Source of the DNA: Euryarchaeota archaeon RBG_19FT_COMBO_69_17
GTDB lineage: Archaea; Thermoplasmatota; Thermoplasmata; RBG-16-68-12
Assembly: GCA_001800825.1 (NCBI GenBank)
Contig: MGWD01000047.1
Location: 7,600-40,321, forward strand
Direction of reading: 5' to 3'
DNA: 32,722 nt
Both the position numbers and the translations under genes were made by a program. Shown here piece by piece: positions 8,452 through 16,614 of this stretch. The notes below the pieces were generated by a model. That model did no database searches and was not told the DNA's origin. It saw only the letters and a program-made list of their open reading frames with translations. How positions within the stretch are numbered: position 1 is the first letter of the stretch; every line of letters starts with the position of its first letter.

Positions 8452-9540
8452 ATGAACCCCCCGCCCTCCCCGCCTCCTCCCGTCGATCGGGGAGCCCTCG
8501 CGGACGTCCGCCGGCGGTCGCGCCGCCGACGGGCCATCGGCGCTGCCTTCATCCTGGCGACCTTCGCGGGCAGCTTCGCCGGCGTCTGGGTCCTGGAGAC
8601 GAGCGGGGTCCTCGAAGGCCCCGAGTGGGCCTTCACGATGACCCAGGTCGCTGACCTCCGGGCGAGCGGGGTCGACGGGTCCGGCCAGGTCGTGTGCCTC
8701 GTCGACACGGGGATCGAGCGGGACCATCCCGCCCTCCGGGCCGTACCCCTTCTCGGCTGGCGGGACTTCGTGAACGGGAGGACGATGCCCTACGACGACG
8801 ACGGTCACGGGACCTCGATGGCGGCGATCCTCGCGGCCCGCGGCCCCTTCGAGGGCGTCGCGCCCGGGGTGGCCCTGCTCGTCGCGAAGGTCCTCGACGC
8901 CCAGGGCCGAGGGACCTCGGGCTCCCTCGCGCAGGCCGCGGCCTTCTGCGCAGACCCGGACGGGGACGGCGACCCCGCGGATGGCGCGTCCGTAATCAGC
9001 CTCTCCCTCGTCGCGACGGCGACGGACCTCCCCGTCGGATCCGACGTGGCCGCGGCCGTGAACGCGGCCCTCCGGCAGGGGATCGTCGTCGTCGCGAGCG
9101 CGGGGAACGACGGCCTCGCGGACGACGGGGACGTGCAGCGGCCCGCCTCGATCCCCGGGGTCCTCGCGGTGGGCGCCGTGGACTCCTTCGGGGCTGTGGC
9201 CCGTTTCAGCTCGATGGGATTCTCCGCGGGCCGGGTGGACCCGGACCGAAAGCCTGAGCTCGTCGCCCCCGGGGTCGACCTCCTGTCCGCGGGCCGGGCC
9301 GGGACGTACCGGCTCGTGAGCGGAACGTCGACGTCCGCAGCGTTCGTCGCGGGAATCGTCGCCCTCCTCCTCGAAGCCCATCCCGCCCTCGCGGGCGCGG
9401 GCACGTACGCGGGCGTGGCCGCGATCAAGGCGGCCCTGGCGGGGACGGCCGCCCCGGGGGCGGGGCAGGCGCTGCCCCACGATCCCCGCTTTGGATACGG
9501 GATCGTCCGGGCCCTTGCCGCGTCCGACATCCTCGGGTGA
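8452..9540 (+). CDS. Subtilisin-like (S8) serine protease with N-terminal transmembrane segment
   Basis: Triad motifs VVCLVDTGIERDHP, DDDGHGTSMAAI, LVSGTSTSAAFVAGIVALL, plus VVVASAGNDG. Confidence 0.92.
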   Translation: MNPPPSPPPPVDRGALADVRRRSRRRRAIGAAFILATFAGSFAGVWVLETSGVLEGPEWAFTMTQVADLRASGVDGSGQVVCLVDTGIERDHPALRAVPLLGWRDFVNGRTMPYDDDGHGTSMAAILAARGPFEGVAPGVALLVAKVLDAQGRGTSGSLAQAAAFCADPDGDGDPADGASVISLSLVATATDLPVGSDVAAAVNAALRQGIVVVASAGNDGLADDGDVQRPASIPGVLAVGAVDSFGAVARFSSMGFSAGRVDPDRKPELVAPGVDLLSAGRAGTYRLVSGTSTSAAFVAGIVALLLEAHPALAGAGTYAGVAAIKAALAGTAAPGAGQALPHDPRFGYGIVRALAASDILG

Positions 9541-9545
9541 GGAGC

Positions 9546-11297
9546 TCAGCGGCCGTTCACGGGCGGGACGGGCCCGACGGGCGGGACGGGCGCGAAGCCG
9601 CTCGACGTCGGGAGGTCCCAGCCCCTCATCGCGAGCCCGATCGTCCGCTCGACCCGCTGCTCGACGGGGGCCGAGGAGCCTCCGAGCGACTCGACCGCGC
9701 GCAGCCTCGGGAGGAGGCCCTGGCGGTTCGCGTTCTGGATCTCGAGCCCCGGCCGCCGGTTCACCTCGAGGACGACGGGCCCGTGCCGCGCGTCGAGGAC
9801 GATGTCGACGCCCGCGAACCCGAGGCCCGAGGCCTCCTGGGCCGCGCAGGCAGTCTCGAGGACCTCGCGCCACCGCGGGACCTGAAAGCCGCGCAGGGAC
9901 ACGCCCGTGTCCGGGTGCACGTCGACCCGGACCCCGTTCCAGACCGCAGAGGTCAGGCGGCCCGTGACGAGGTCCACGCCCGCCCCGACGGCCCCCGTGT
10001 GGAGGTTCGCGCGGCCCTTGGACGCCTTCGTCGGCAGGCGGGCCATCGCCATGACGGGATGGCCGAGGAGGGTCAGGACGCGGACGTCGAGGACGCCCTC
10101 CGGGGCGAGGGGATTCAGGGTGGGGTCCTGCTCGAGGTGCTCCTCGAGAATCGCGGAGTCGCCCATCCCGTCGTTGAAGTCCCCGTCCACGATCCGCTGG
10201 ATGTGATGGAGGACCTGATCCGGACTCTCCACATGGCCGTTCACGCGGAACCCGCCCGGGACGCGCCCCTTCACGAGGAGGATCCCCTCGCCCCCGTACG
10301 CGGACGCGGGCTTGACGGCGAAACGCTCGAGCCCGCCCAGGAGGGCCGCGGCCTGGGGCAGGTCCTTCCGGCCCCGGACGACGAGGTATGTCTCCGGCAT
10401 GGGGATCCCCTGGGGGACGAGGAGGGCCTTCACCCGGGCCTTGTCGAGGGTTGCGAGGAGCCCCTTCGGGTTGTACCGGTCCACGTAGTCCCGGTTCCGC
10501 CGGTTCATCGTGAGGATGCCCCCGTCGAGGGCGTCGTCGCGGCCGGGCCTCGAGCCACGGAACCGGAACCGCTCGGAGATCCGGAACTTCACCCGGGTCC
10601 CGAGGAGCCAGTTCAGGAGGACGAGGCCCGTCCACGAGAGAGGGTTCCGGGCGACGAACGCGACGAGCGGCTCCTGGACCATGACGACGTAGGCCACGAC
10701 GATCGCGACCGTCGTGAGGCCGAGGGTCCGGAGGGACTTCGCCCAACCCACCCGGAGGATGTCCTCGACGAACCGTTCCGCGAACCACGCCGTGATGAGG
10801 ACGGGGAAGACGGCGGCGTACGCGAGGCCCGGGGCGCTCAGGTACGCGCCCGCGAGGGTGGACCCGACGGCCACGAGGGCGACGATCGTCACGAGGATCG
10901 CGACCCGGTGGGCCTCCTGGATCCCCTCCCGGGAGATCGCGCCCCTCGCGAGGACGACGGCGAGGAGCATGAACGCGAAGATGAGGAACCCGAGGACGGG
11001 CCCCGCGAGGAGGAGGGAGACGGCGACGATCACAGCGCCGAAGGTCCCGTACGTCTTGAGCCCGACGAGGTTCCGGAGAATCGCGACGGCCGTCGCGCCC
11101 AGGACGATCTGGAAGAACACGTGGAGGGAGAGGAGGGATGCGACGAAGGGCGCCACGCTGAGCTGGAACCACAGGGTGACGGCTCCGATCACGGCGACGA
11201 AGGCGAGGAACGGCGCATGGTTCGGACGGGGCCGGGACACGGGGACAGGACTCCGCTTCGGACGCGCCCGGCATCCCGGGCGACGACATCGCCTCAC
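9546..11297 (-). CDS. Membrane protein fusing a 7TM_transglut-like domain to an ATP-grasp (alpha-L-glutamate ligase-like) domain; start uncertain (GTG 11297 or 11240)
   Basis: N-terminal multi-TM region containing RNLVGLKTYGTFGAVIV...FPVLITAWFAERFVEDI...LLLNWLLGTRVKFRISERFRF, then GILTMNRRNRDYVDRYNPKGLLATLDKARVKALL...QGIPMPETYLVV...RFAVKPASAYGGEGILLVKG...GFAGVDIVLDARHGPVVLEVNRRPGLEIQNANRQGL. Confidence 0.85.
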   Translation of the reverse strand: MRRCRRPGCRARPKRSPVPVSRPRPNHAPFLAFVAVIGAVTLWFQLSVAPFVASLLSLHVFFQIVLGATAVAILRNLVGLKTYGTFGAVIVAVSLLLAGPVLGFLIFAFMLLAVVLARGAISREGIQEAHRVAILVTIVALVAVGSTLAGAYLSAPGLAYAAVFPVLITAWFAERFVEDILRVGWAKSLRTLGLTTVAIVVAYVVMVQEPLVAFVARNPLSWTGLVLLNWLLGTRVKFRISERFRFRGSRPGRDDALDGGILTMNRRNRDYVDRYNPKGLLATLDKARVKALLVPQGIPMPETYLVVRGRKDLPQAAALLGGLERFAVKPASAYGGEGILLVKGRVPGGFRVNGHVESPDQVLHHIQRIVDGDFNDGMGDSAILEEHLEQDPTLNPLAPEGVLDVRVLTLLGHPVMAMARLPTKASKGRANLHTGAVGAGVDLVTGRLTSAVWNGVRVDVHPDTGVSLRGFQVPRWREVLETACAAQEASGLGFAGVDIVLDARHGPVVLEVNRRPGLEIQNANRQGLLPRLRAVESLGGSSAPVEQRVERTIGLAMRGWDLPTSSGFAPVPPVGPVPPVNGR

Positions 11298-11365
11298 GAG
11301 CGTCCGTCGAATTAAAGGATGATTGAACGCTCTTCGAAGCGGCAACGGACGTCGGACCCGGGCCG

Positions 11366-11914
11366 CTAGAGGCGGAACTCGCCCCATACGCGGATGAACG
11401 TGTCGATCTGGTCCTGGGTCGCGAGCTCGTATGTGGCCATGAGCCGCGCGACGGCCTTGGGGTCCGCCACGCGGTAGCCCCGCTCCCGGGCCTCCGCGCG
11501 GTCCACGACCCGCGACGCGAGCATCTTCTTGAGGTGGTGGGACAGGGTGGAGCCGGACACGGAGACCTGGGCGAGGATCTCCTTATGGGACGCGGAGTCC
11601 CGCTCCATGAGGAACGCGAGGACACGGAGCGGGACGGGCTGGCGCAGGAGGGCGAGGGCCACCTTCTCCCAATCCGAGAGGGCGGGGCGGACCTCCTCGC
11701 TCCCGGGGACGGACCGCGGGTAGTAGCGCTTGTACTCCCCGTCCATCGATGCCGCTACGAGTTCGTGCTTCTCGAGGAAGCGGAGGTGGTAGTCGACAAG
11801 GGTGATCGAGAGACCCAGGGCGCGCGCGATCTCGCGGAGATGGAAGCCCGGGTTCTTCTGGACGAACCGGAACAGGTCCCTCCGCGTCTCGACGGCGAGG
11901 ACGGTCTCATCCAT
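11366..11914 (-). CDS. Transcriptional regulator with two winged-helix (ArsR/MarR-like) domains
   Basis: ETRRDLFRFVQKNPGFHLREIARALGLSITLVDYHLRFLEKHELV... and PLRVLAFLMERDSASHKEILAQVSVSGSTLSHHLKKMLASRVV. Confidence 0.85.
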   Translation of the reverse strand: MDETVLAVETRRDLFRFVQKNPGFHLREIARALGLSITLVDYHLRFLEKHELVAASMDGEYKRYYPRSVPGSEEVRPALSDWEKVALALLRQPVPLRVLAFLMERDSASHKEILAQVSVSGSTLSHHLKKMLASRVVDRAEARERGYRVADPKAVARLMATYELATQDQIDTFIRVWGEFRL

Positions 11915-11930
11915 GGAGACCACGCGAGGT

Positions 11931-12206
11931 TCACCGGCGGAGGGTGAAGCCGTAGAAGAAGGCGAGGATTGTGAGATCGAAGGCGCCCCACAGGACGACG
12001 AGCGTGGGCAGGGCGATCTCCAGGAGGAAGAGGGCTGCCGTGAGGACGATCCCCTTCGCGAAGAACATCCCGAACGCGGCCCCGAGGAACACCATGTGAC
12101 GGTCCTTCGTGCGCCGCCAGGCGAGCAGCGCGATCGCGGTCAGGGCGAGGGCGAAGACGGTCACCGCCGCGACGAGAAAGTTCTCGACGGCCACCAGGGG
12201 AACCAC
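11931..12206 (-). CDS. Small (91 aa) multi-pass membrane protein
   Basis: Three hydrophobic stretches: VENFLVAAVTVFALALTAIALLAW, MVFLGAAFGMFFAKGIVLTAALFLL, IALPTLVVLWGAFDLTILAFFYGF. Confidence 0.7.
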   Translation of the reverse strand: MVPLVAVENFLVAAVTVFALALTAIALLAWRRTKDRHMVFLGAAFGMFFAKGIVLTAALFLLEIALPTLVVLWGAFDLTILAFFYGFTLRR

Positions 12207-12244
12207 CGGGTCCGTAAAGGGCGCCGACGTTAAGGATTCCGCGT

Positions 12245-13354
12245 CTACTCGCCCTTCCGCCGTCGACGTCCCGCGAGGAGGACGGTCGTCCCGACGAGGG
12301 CCGCCATGGCGACGAGGGAGACGCCGTACAGGAGGGCGTCGCCCTGGAGGTCCGGGGGCGGCGGCAGGAGGAGGATCCCCTCGTAGGCCGCGCTCACGAC
12401 GCCGAGGGTCGGGTCGTGGACGATCCGGACGAGGTCCGCGTCGAGGCCTTCGGGGAACGCGAGGAGGAGCTCGTAGCCCTCCTCCGGGAGCTCGCTCCAG
12501 TGGGTCGACCGGACCACGAGGGGCCCTTCAACGCCGTCCGCGGTCGCGTTATTCGCCCAGGAGAAGAACATCGTCGAGGGCCTCGCACCCGATGTGATGT
12601 TGATCCAGCTCTCGTCCGAGCTGAACCCTCGCCTCGCGTCCCAGCTGTCATGCTCGAAGTCCATCGCGCTCTCGTCCGAGGACTCCACGCGGAGGGCGAT
12701 TCCGACCCGAGATCCGGGCACCTCGAACGTGTGGTTGAGATGGAGGTCCATCTTGACCTCCATCGGGGTCAGGATGCGGTCCGGCCCGAGCCGCAGGAAG
12801 CGCTGGGCCGCCGTGAGGACGAGGAACGCGTCCGTGCCGGGCCGCCATGTGGAGCGCAGCTCGAACGTGTGGACGAAGCCCCCGTCTGCGCTGGTGGCTT
12901 CGCGGTGGGACATCGTCAGGTTCTCGAACGCGGACCCACCGAGACTCCAGTCGCTCACGATCTCGTCGTCCAAGATCAACCCGTTCCCGTCCGCGTCGGC
13001 CCACTCGAAGAGCCGGTCGAACTTCGCGGTGAAGGAACCCGCGTAGCCTCCAGTGTCCTCGCGGAAATAGGTCAGATCGAAGGCGCCCTGCTCGTACGTC
13101 AGGCGGAACCGATCGTCAGCGGGCGCGCCGACGGAGTTGCTGCTGAGGAACAGGTTCCTCGGCGCGATCGCGGGCAGGACGCCCCCGTCCACCGTCCGCT
13201 CCGTGCGATCCTCGATGTCGTCGGGCACGAGGTCCCCGTCCGCGTCACCGCCATCCGCGCGGGCGACGCTCGACGCGAGGACGAGGAAGGACGCCGTGGC
13301 CATGGCGAGGACGGCGGAGCCCCACGGCCGGTCACGCCCAAAAGCCATCGCCAT
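12245..13354 (-). CDS. Secreted, membrane-anchored surface protein with Asp-rich Ca-binding-like loops
   Basis: Signal-like SAVLAMATASFLVLASSVARA; DADGDLVPDDIEDRTE and DADGNGLILDDEI; C-terminal TM ALLYGVSLVAMAALVGTTVLLAGRRRRKGE. Confidence 0.75.
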   Translation of the reverse strand: MAMAFGRDRPWGSAVLAMATASFLVLASSVARADGGDADGDLVPDDIEDRTERTVDGGVLPAIAPRNLFLSSNSVGAPADDRFRLTYEQGAFDLTYFREDTGGYAGSFTAKFDRLFEWADADGNGLILDDEIVSDWSLGGSAFENLTMSHREATSADGGFVHTFELRSTWRPGTDAFLVLTAAQRFLRLGPDRILTPMEVKMDLHLNHTFEVPGSRVGIALRVESSDESAMDFEHDSWDARRGFSSDESWINITSGARPSTMFFSWANNATADGVEGPLVVRSTHWSELPEEGYELLLAFPEGLDADLVRIVHDPTLGVVSAAYEGILLLPPPPDLQGDALLYGVSLVAMAALVGTTVLLAGRRRRKGE

Positions 13355-13368
13355 TCGATTCAGGTCGG

Positions 13369-13378
13369 GATATAAAGA
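13369..13378 (-). promoter_or_regulatory. TATA box for the surface protein gene at 13354
   Basis: Minus strand reads CTTTATATCC about 20 bp upstream of the ATG at 13354; consistent with a leaderless or short-leader transcript. Confidence 0.6.
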
Positions 13379-13462
13379 CGTTGTTTTACGCTTTTCGAAG
13401 CCCCGCCTCCCGGTCCCGCTCCGCGGAAGGCCACGAAACGCCATCCACCGGGTCGCCCGCCC

Positions 13463-13684
13463 TCACTCCTGGACGACTTCCCCGAACGCCATTCGGCGGT
13501 GGACCCGCGTGATCCGGATCTTGACCTGGTCGCCGACCTTCGTGCCCGGCACGAAGACGACGAAGTTCTGGATCCGGGCCAGGCCGTCGCCCTCCCGTCC
13601 CATGTCCTCGATCTTGGCTTCGTACACCTTGCCCTCTTCCACGGGGGCGACGGGAGGGCGGAAGCCCGATCCGCTATTCGACAT
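13463..13684 (-). CDS. TRAM domain protein
   Basis: PPVAPVEEGKVYEAKIEDMGREGDGLARIQNFVVFVPGTKVGDQVKIRITRVHRRMAFGEVV. Confidence 0.92.
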   Translation of the reverse strand: MSNSGSGFRPPVAPVEEGKVYEAKIEDMGREGDGLARIQNFVVFVPGTKVGDQVKIRITRVHRRMAFGEVVQE

Positions 13685-13768
13685 CCGATGCACCGATCGG
13701 CGGCGCGCGGCCGCCGATGGGTTCGCATCCCCTGCGGCGTATTTAATGATATAGGCAGGCCGAAGGCC

Positions 13769-14191
13769 TCATGCGTCCCGCGCGGAGCCGAAGTCGTAAT
13801 CCGTGTCCGAGGGGCGCGAAAGGCGGAGGGAGAGAATCAGAAAGACGATGCCGAGGATGAGGACGATGAGCCCCACCGCCGCGACGAGTCGGTTCACCTG
13901 GCCGAACGCCTCGAATGCGTCGTACTCCCCGACGGAGATCCGGAACACGTCATGAAGCCAGGAGCCGAGGGCGATCCCGGGCCCCCCGAGGAGGATGAGG
14001 GCGACCCCGAGGTAGAAGAGGAGTTTTTCCCGGAGGCCCACCCGCTTCTCCGGTTTCACCGCGGCCTCCGCGGGCATCTCGAGGACCTCTTCCGCGAAGA
14101 GCTCCCCGCACTGCGGGCACTCCGAGGCGTCGAGGGCCACCGCGGAGCCGCAGCTCGGGCATTCGGCCAAGGCTTCCTCCGGTTCGGGCAT
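13769..14191 (-). CDS. Zinc-ribbon membrane protein
   Basis: AECPSCGSAVALDASECPQCGELF plus two hydrophobic segments. Confidence 0.75.
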   Translation of the reverse strand: MPEPEEALAECPSCGSAVALDASECPQCGELFAEEVLEMPAEAAVKPEKRVGLREKLLFYLGVALILLGGPGIALGSWLHDVFRISVGEYDAFEAFGQVNRLVAAVGLIVLILGIVFLILSLRLSRPSDTDYDFGSARDA

Positions 14192-14369
14192 GCGCGTCCG
14201 AATGGGGTCGTTCCAGGGCTAAAGTCGTTTGCCCCCGGCTATCCGTTTCGAGAACCGGGGGCCCGGGGAGCGCCGGGGTCGGCCTCTCAGAGCGGGAAGG
14301 ACGGCTCCGACGACGGAGTCACAGTCGGCGCCATACGCGAAGGCCGCGGTCGAGCACGGAGCTGCCGGT

Positions 14370-14735
14370 TCAGAACAGCTCCGCAATCGCCTCGAACACG
14401 GGGGGCCATACGAGCAGGACGGCCACGAGGAGCGAGACGAGGAAGACCCCGAACCACCGCCTCATGTTCAGCTCGCGCTTCCGGAGCGCGACGTGGAGGA
14501 TGAGCCAGCCCCCGAGCCACGCGCTGAACGCGATGACCTCCTTCCCGCTGTACGGGCCGATCCCCGTGTTCAGCGTAATCGCGGTCCTGAACCCCGCGTC
14601 GATCGCGGAGATGATGTTCACGAGGCCGAGGACCAGGAGTCCGATGACCGCAGCCAACAGGGCGGCGACGGCGACCCCGCTCGGGATCCGGACGTCTCCG
14701 GGCGTCTCGTGGGACATCTCGACGGCAGCGTCCAT
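14370..14735 (-). CDS. Small multi-pass membrane protein, adjacent to the 14736 gene
   Basis: Three hydrophobic stretches; the next coding region starts directly upstream on the same strand with no gap. Confidence 0.65.
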   Translation of the reverse strand: MDAAVEMSHETPGDVRIPSGVAVAALLAAVIGLLVLGLVNIISAIDAGFRTAITLNTGIGPYSGKEVIAFSAWLGGWLILHVALRKRELNMRRWFGVFLVSLLVAVLLVWPPVFEAIAELF

Positions 14736-15350
14736 TCAGCCCACCTCATTCAGCTTCGTGATCGCAGCACCCAGGATGTAGGCCAGGAGAAGAAAGGCCC
14801 ATCCGAGGAGGAACGTGATGCTCGCGGCGGCGCGAAGCTCCGGGTTCCCCTTGAGCGCAGGCCCGTACTTCCAGATCAGGAAGGTCGAGGCGACCATCGT
14901 CGGGAGCGTGAACAGGGCGATGAACTCCTTGAACTCGAAGAAGACCTGGTGGACCTCGGGCATGTTCGCGAGGAAGAACGCCCGCGGGCCGCCGGGGCCC
15001 CGGTACCAGATGTAGATCCAGTTCCCGAAGGCCACCGTGACGCCCGCCATGAACGTCGAGAACGCGGTCAGCCACTTCAGGTCCTTGAACGCGCCCAGCT
15101 GCCCCGTGTACAGCCGCCACGAGAGATACACCGCAATCGTCGACCCGAGGAGGAACACGGTCGCCCCCATGCCGTGGAACGCGCTGATGACTTCCCACTG
15201 CGACTCCCCCACCAGGATCGACGGCGGTGCCGTGATCGCGGCCACGAGGCCGACGACGGCGACCGCTCCGACGATCAGGAGGAGCAAGGTCGCGAGCGAG
15301 GGTTCCATCCTCCGAATCCGACTCACGAACGGAAGCTCCAATCGCTTCAC
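14736..15350 (-). CDS. Multi-pass membrane protein of unknown function
   Basis: About 5-6 hydrophobic segments with intramembrane or near-membrane His: VISAFHGMGATVFLLG, NMPEVHQVFFEFKEFIALFTLPTMVAS. Confidence 0.7.
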   Translation of the reverse strand: MKRLELPFVSRIRRMEPSLATLLLLIVGAVAVVGLVAAITAPPSILVGESQWEVISAFHGMGATVFLLGSTIAVYLSWRLYTGQLGAFKDLKWLTAFSTFMAGVTVAFGNWIYIWYRGPGGPRAFFLANMPEVHQVFFEFKEFIALFTLPTMVASTFLIWKYGPALKGNPELRAAASITFLLGWAFLLLAYILGAAITKLNEVG

Positions 15351-15466
15351 CCTCTAGCCGAGGAGCAAGGCGATGGCCGTATCTATCTTTGGCCCTTTGT
15401 GCAAATGCTGGAATACCGGTTTGGCTCGAATGCCTCTGCACGGGAGACGTTGTCCCAACCTGAGGC

Positions 15467-15757
15467 TCAGGCCGTCGGCTTGACCTTGGAGAGCCACGGG
15501 ACGTGGACCTGGCCCACGAGGTCCCGCCACTCGGCGGGCATCGGGTGCCCCTCGTCGTCCCGGCGGTACCAGTCCGCGACCTGGTCGACCTTGAGGTCCC
15601 GGCCTGAGACCGTGATCAGGAGGGCGTTGCGCACGCTCGCGGCGGCCTCCGCGGCGACCTTGTTCTCGAACACGGCCGCGTACGGGGTCTGGGACATCCA
15701 CCAGAGGACGAGGTAGTACGTCTTCCTCGGAGACGCTCGGGTTCGCTTGGTCTTCAT
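15467..15757 (-). CDS. Hypothetical protein
   Basis: MKTKRTRASPRKTYYLVLWWMSQTPYAAVFENKVAAEAAASVRNALLITVSGRDLKVDQVADWYRRDDEGHPMPAEWRDLVGQVHVPWLSKVKPTA; TATA-like CTTTATTC upstream. Confidence 0.55.
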   Translation of the reverse strand: MKTKRTRASPRKTYYLVLWWMSQTPYAAVFENKVAAEAAASVRNALLITVSGRDLKVDQVADWYRRDDEGHPMPAEWRDLVGQVHVPWLSKVKPTA

Positions 15758-15857
15758 CGCGGGGCCAATCCTGTGCCTCAGCCGAGACAGCGGCAATTCG
15801 ACGGACCTCGGAGAATAAAGGCCTTGTTGGACGGTTCTCGGTCCTGAGAACGCCGCC

Positions 15858-16445
15858 TCAGTCCTCGAACCACACGCCGCACGCGCAGCGGATCGCGTCC
15901 GCCGCTACCAGGACCCCGCACTTTGGGCAACTGTAGGAGACCTCGGGCCGCTCCGGCTCGAACCGGGTCCCGCACACAGGGCACGCGTCCTCGAGCTCGG
16001 GGACGCGGGAGTCGCATTCGGGGCAGGCGAAGGTCGGGGCGTGGGCCGCGAACCGGGTCCCGCACACGCAGGCCGTCGCGCGCTCGGAGACGAAGCGGCC
16101 GCACGAGGGGCACTGGAACAGGACGACGGAGGTGTCCGCCTCGCGGAGGAGGGGGGACGGGCGGGTCGCGACATCGTGGACCTTCTGGATATCCGCAAGG
16201 AGGTCTGAGAGGGTCCGTGAGACGTCCGCGGGGGGGGTCGGCGGGCGGCGGGCGGGTCGATCGACGAGCCGGCTCATCGCGTACTCCCCTCCCGTGCTCC
16301 CCGCGAACGCGGCCCCGCAGAACTGGCAACGGTCCTCGTGGAACGGGGTGAGTTTGCGGCAGTTCCAGCAGAGGATCCCCGGCTCCGGGCGCTGGGAACC
16401 GCTTGCCTCTCGGAGGAGACCTCGATCACTCGGGCGGGGGCCCAT
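15858..16445 (-). CDS. Protein with four tandem zinc ribbons
   Basis: CWNC/CQFC, CPSC/CVC, CPEC/CPVC, CPKC/CAC cysteine pairs. Confidence 0.75.
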   Translation of the reverse strand: MGPRPSDRGLLREASGSQRPEPGILCWNCRKLTPFHEDRCQFCGAAFAGSTGGEYAMSRLVDRPARRPPTPPADVSRTLSDLLADIQKVHDVATRPSPLLREADTSVVLFQCPSCGRFVSERATACVCGTRFAAHAPTFACPECDSRVPELEDACPVCGTRFEPERPEVSYSCPKCGVLVAADAIRCACGVWFED

Positions 16446-16614
16446 GGCTCGTTCCTCCCGCGGGAGGCACATCGCGCTCCGAGCCGATAAGGGGTCGGGC
16501 CAAATTTGTCACGCGTGAGAATCAGTTACGACGGGCCTGCGCAACCGGGAGACGTTCTCATTCCCAAGGGCGCGAATAGTTTAAGTGAGTCCCTCGCTTC
16601 ACATCGGCCTCACG

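Noticed and set aside
7846-11625. 1259-aa minus-strand ORF
   Set aside because: Arg/Pro/Gly-rich shadow frame caused by high GC; it overlaps the well-supported S8 protease and the 7TM/ATP-grasp gene in other frames.
14229-14369. GC-rich gap with CTCCG-ACGA-CGGAG hairpin considered as ncRNA
   Set aside because: Short hairpins are expected by chance at this GC content; no promoter or terminator signal was evident.
15834-15851. GTTCTC-N6-GAGAAC inverted repeat between the 15467 and 15858 genes
   Set aside because: A simple 6-bp hairpin at a gene boundary next to a TATA-like CTTTATTC; could be a terminator or operator, but too short to support a specific claim.
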